The position numbers and the translations under genes were made by a program. Shown piece after piece: positions 4,942 through 6,571 of a stretch of 6,571 nt of DNA (within the stretch, counting starts at the first letter, position 1; each line of letters opens with the position of its first letter). The stretch covers positions 1 to 6,571 of the forward strand of contig CANPXI010000057.1 in the NCBI GenBank assembly GCA_947585885.1, written 5' to 3'. Source of the DNA: an uncultured Bacilli bacterium (GTDB lineage Bacteria > Bacillota_I > Bacilli_A > RF39 > UBA660). The notes under the pieces were generated by a model. The model had not been told where the DNA came from. It searched no databases and saw only the letters and a program-made list of their open reading frames with translations.

Positions 4942-6571
4942 TTGGCTTACAAAGTTGAAAAGTTTGGAGAGCATAGAGAAAGAAGAAATTTCTCAAAGTT
5001 AAGAAATAAGTTTGAACTATCAAATTTACTAGAAGTTCAAAAAGATTCATTTCAAAAATTTTTAGATGAGGGGATAAAAGAGGTATTTGAAGATATTTTT
5101 CCAGTGGAGAGTTTCAGTGGAAGTTTATCTTTAGAGTTTGGTGATTATACACTTGAAGAACCAAGATACACTGTGAATGAGGCTAAGGAAAGAAGAGTTA
5201 CTTATGCTGCACCTTTAAAAGTTAAAGCAAGACTTTTTATTAATGAAACTGGTGAAGTTAAGGAACAAGAGGTATTTTTAGGAGATATTCCTTTAATGAC
5301 AGAGAATGCTTCTTTTATAGTCAATGGAGTTGAAAGAGTTATTAACTGTCAACTTGTTCGTTCACCTAGTATCTATTTTAAGCGTGAGATAGATAAGAAT
5401 GGACGTAATATTATTACTAGTGAAGTTATTCCTAGTAAAGGTACTTGGCTTGAGTATGAACTTGATGCAAGAGGTGTTTTCTATGTAAGAATAGATAGAA
5501 CTAGAAAAGTACCTATTACAACATTTTTAAGAGCATTAGGTTTGTCTAGTGACGAAGATATTCTTAAAGTATTCGGTGAAGACGAATATATGGTTAATAC
5601 TATAGAAAAAGATTCTACTAGAAATACTGATGAAGCTTTAATTGAAATTTATGAAAAATTAAGACCAGGAGAACCTGCTACACTTGATTCAAGTAAAAAC
5701 CAATTAATTACTAGATTTTTTGATAAATTTAGATATGATTTAGCTAAAGTAGGTCGTTATAAATTTAATAGAAAATTAAATGTTACTGATAGACTTTTAA
5801 ATCAACGTATTGGTGAAGATATTAAGCAAAATGGTAAAGTTGTAGTTAAAAAAGGTACAGTTATTACTAAAGAAATACTTGAATCTTTAAAACCTATATT
5901 TGAAGCAGGTTATGGAGTTCACGAAGTTAAGATAAATGAAGAGTTAGATTCTTATAATAAAGTACAAGAAGTTTTAGTGTATGCTAATGATGGAAGCGAT
6001 AAGTTAGTTAAAGTAATAGGAAATGATCAAAGTATAGATATTAAACGTCTTACTATAAGTGACGTATATGCATCAGTATCATATTATATTAATTTACATT
6101 ATGGTATTGGTAATTTTGATGAAATAGACCACTTAGCTAATAGACGTGTTCGTCAAGGTGGAGAGTTAATTCAAAATCAATTTAGAGTAGGTATTACACG
6201 TATGGAAAGAGTTATACGTGAGAGGATGACTACACAAGATATAGATACAGTTACACCAAAGAGTTTAATTAATATTCGTCCAGTAACTGCTGCACTTAAA
6301 GAGTTCTTTGGTAGTTCACAACTTTCTAAATTTATGGATCAAATTAACCCACTTGCTGAGTTATATGATAAACGTAAACTTAGTGCTTTAGGACCTGGCG
6401 GTTTATCACGTGACAGGGCTGGTATGGAAGTTCGTGACGTAAACTCAAGCCATTATGGTAGAATTTGTCCAGTAGAAACTCCAGAAGGACAAAATATTGG
6501 ACTTATTACAAGTTTAGCTGGATATGCTAAGTTAAATGAATATGGGTTTATTATGACTCCATATAGAAAAG
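4942..6571 (+). CDS. rpoB: DNA-directed RNA polymerase beta subunit (3' partial)
   Basis: The frame runs from TTG at 4942 to the window end, giving 543 residues of a protein normally near 1200; the C-terminal half lies outside. The beta subunit forms one pincer of RNA polymerase and part of the active site. Visible landmarks are KFGEHRERRNFSKL (7-20), SLSLEFGDYTLEEPRY, the INGVERVINCQLVRSPSIYF block, GTWLEYELDARG, YVRIDRTRKVP, EIYEKLRPGEP, YDLAKVGRYKFNRKL, IDHLANRRVRQGGELIQNQF, then fork-loop/rifampicin cluster I (FFGSSQLSKFMDQINPLAEL, 455-474), LSALGPGGLSRDRAGMEVRD (480-499), and YGRICPVETPEGQNIGLI (505-522). A GTG at 4933 is an alternative start adding three residues. All codons seen are standard. 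Confidence 0.97.
   Translation, partial: MAYKVEKFGEHRERRNFSKLRNKFELSNLLEVQKDSFQKFLDEGIKEVFEDIFPVESFSGSLSLEFGDYTLEEPRYTVNEAKERRVTYAAPLKVKARLFINETGEVKEQEVFLGDIPLMTENASFIVNGVERVINCQLVRSPSIYFKREIDKNGRNIITSEVIPSKGTWLEYELDARGVFYVRIDRTRKVPITTFLRALGLSSDEDILKVFGEDEYMVNTIEKDSTRNTDEALIEIYEKLRPGEPATLDSSKNQLITRFFDKFRYDLAKVGRYKFNRKLNVTDRLLNQRIGEDIKQNGKVVVKKGTVITKEILESLKPIFEAGYGVHEVKINEELDSYNKVQEVLVYANDGSDKLVKVIGNDQSIDIKRLTISDVYASVSYYINLHYGIGNFDEIDHLANRRVRQGGELIQNQFRVGITRMERVIRERMTTQDIDTVTPKSLINIRPVTAALKEFFGSSQLSKFMDQINPLAELYDKRKLSALGPGGLSRDRAGMEVRDVNSSHYGRICPVETPEGQNIGLITSLAGYAKLNEYGFIMTPYRK
6310..6468 (+). other. Rifampicin-binding pocket of RpoB with resistance-type residues
   Basis: This stretch (RpoB residues 457-509 here, E. 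coli numbers 50 higher) is normally almost invariant. Here E. coli Gln513 is Lys463 (AAA, 6328-6330), His526 is Asp476 (GAT, 6367-6369) and Arg529 is Lys479 (AAA, 6376-6378). Asn518 is Ile and Thr525 is Tyr. Asp516, Ser531, Leu533, Asn568 and Ile572 are kept. Lys at 513 and Asp at 526 are known resistance substitutions in other bacteria; that this organism is resistant is inference. Confidence 0.85.

Overview
The window comes from an AT-rich bacterium of the Firmicutes/Bacilli type. Every gene reads left to right. The core is the ribosomal-protein/RNA-polymerase cluster rplK-rplA-rplJ-rplL-(rRNA methyltransferase)-rpoB, in the Gram-positive arrangement with an RsmC/YbxB-like methyltransferase between rplL and rpoB. 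Shine-Dalgarno sites are strong (AGGAGG type). Every tryptophan codon noticed is TGG and TGA acts as a stop, so the recoded Mycoplasma genetic code is unlikely. An uncultured gut-type lineage near the Mollicutes/Erysipelotrichales or low-GC Clostridia is my best guess. That is inference from style, not a match to a known genome.

Positions 2-1582 hold the 3' part of a large surface-type protein whose N-terminus lies outside the window. Near its C-terminus the base composition changes abruptly: about 60% G+C over 110 bases, with 24 of 37 codons ending in C, inside an otherwise A-ending, AT-rich gene. The encoded segment runs from a WWTMSP motif to VRPVLSLK. This is what the variable region of a diversity-generating retroelement (DGR) target in a C-type-lectin-like fold looks like. 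No reverse transcriptase or template repeat lies in the window, so any retroelement would have to act from elsewhere. This is the most exciting signal here.

Positions 1583-1817 hold a terminator, a perfect 23-bp tandem duplication, a good promoter whose -35 box lies in the second repeat copy, and an rplK leader with a candidate L1-binding motif. The usual upstream neighbours secE and nusG are absent.

Positions 1818-4230 are rplK (uL11 with an unusual 60-residue acidic tail), rplA (uL1), a well-defined L10 leader with mutually exclusive antiterminator and terminator hairpins, then rplJ (uL10) and rplL (bL12), ending at a strong intrinsic terminator. The proteins form the L1 stalk and the L11-L10-L12 GTPase-associated stalk. 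L10 (with L12) and L1 probably control their own mRNAs through the leaders.

Positions 4257-6571 hold the methyltransferase, then a promoter and the first 543 codons of rpoB. The rifampicin-binding pocket of this RpoB carries Lys, Asp and Lys at the positions equivalent to E. coli Gln513, His526 and Arg529, which predicts natural rifampicin resistance.
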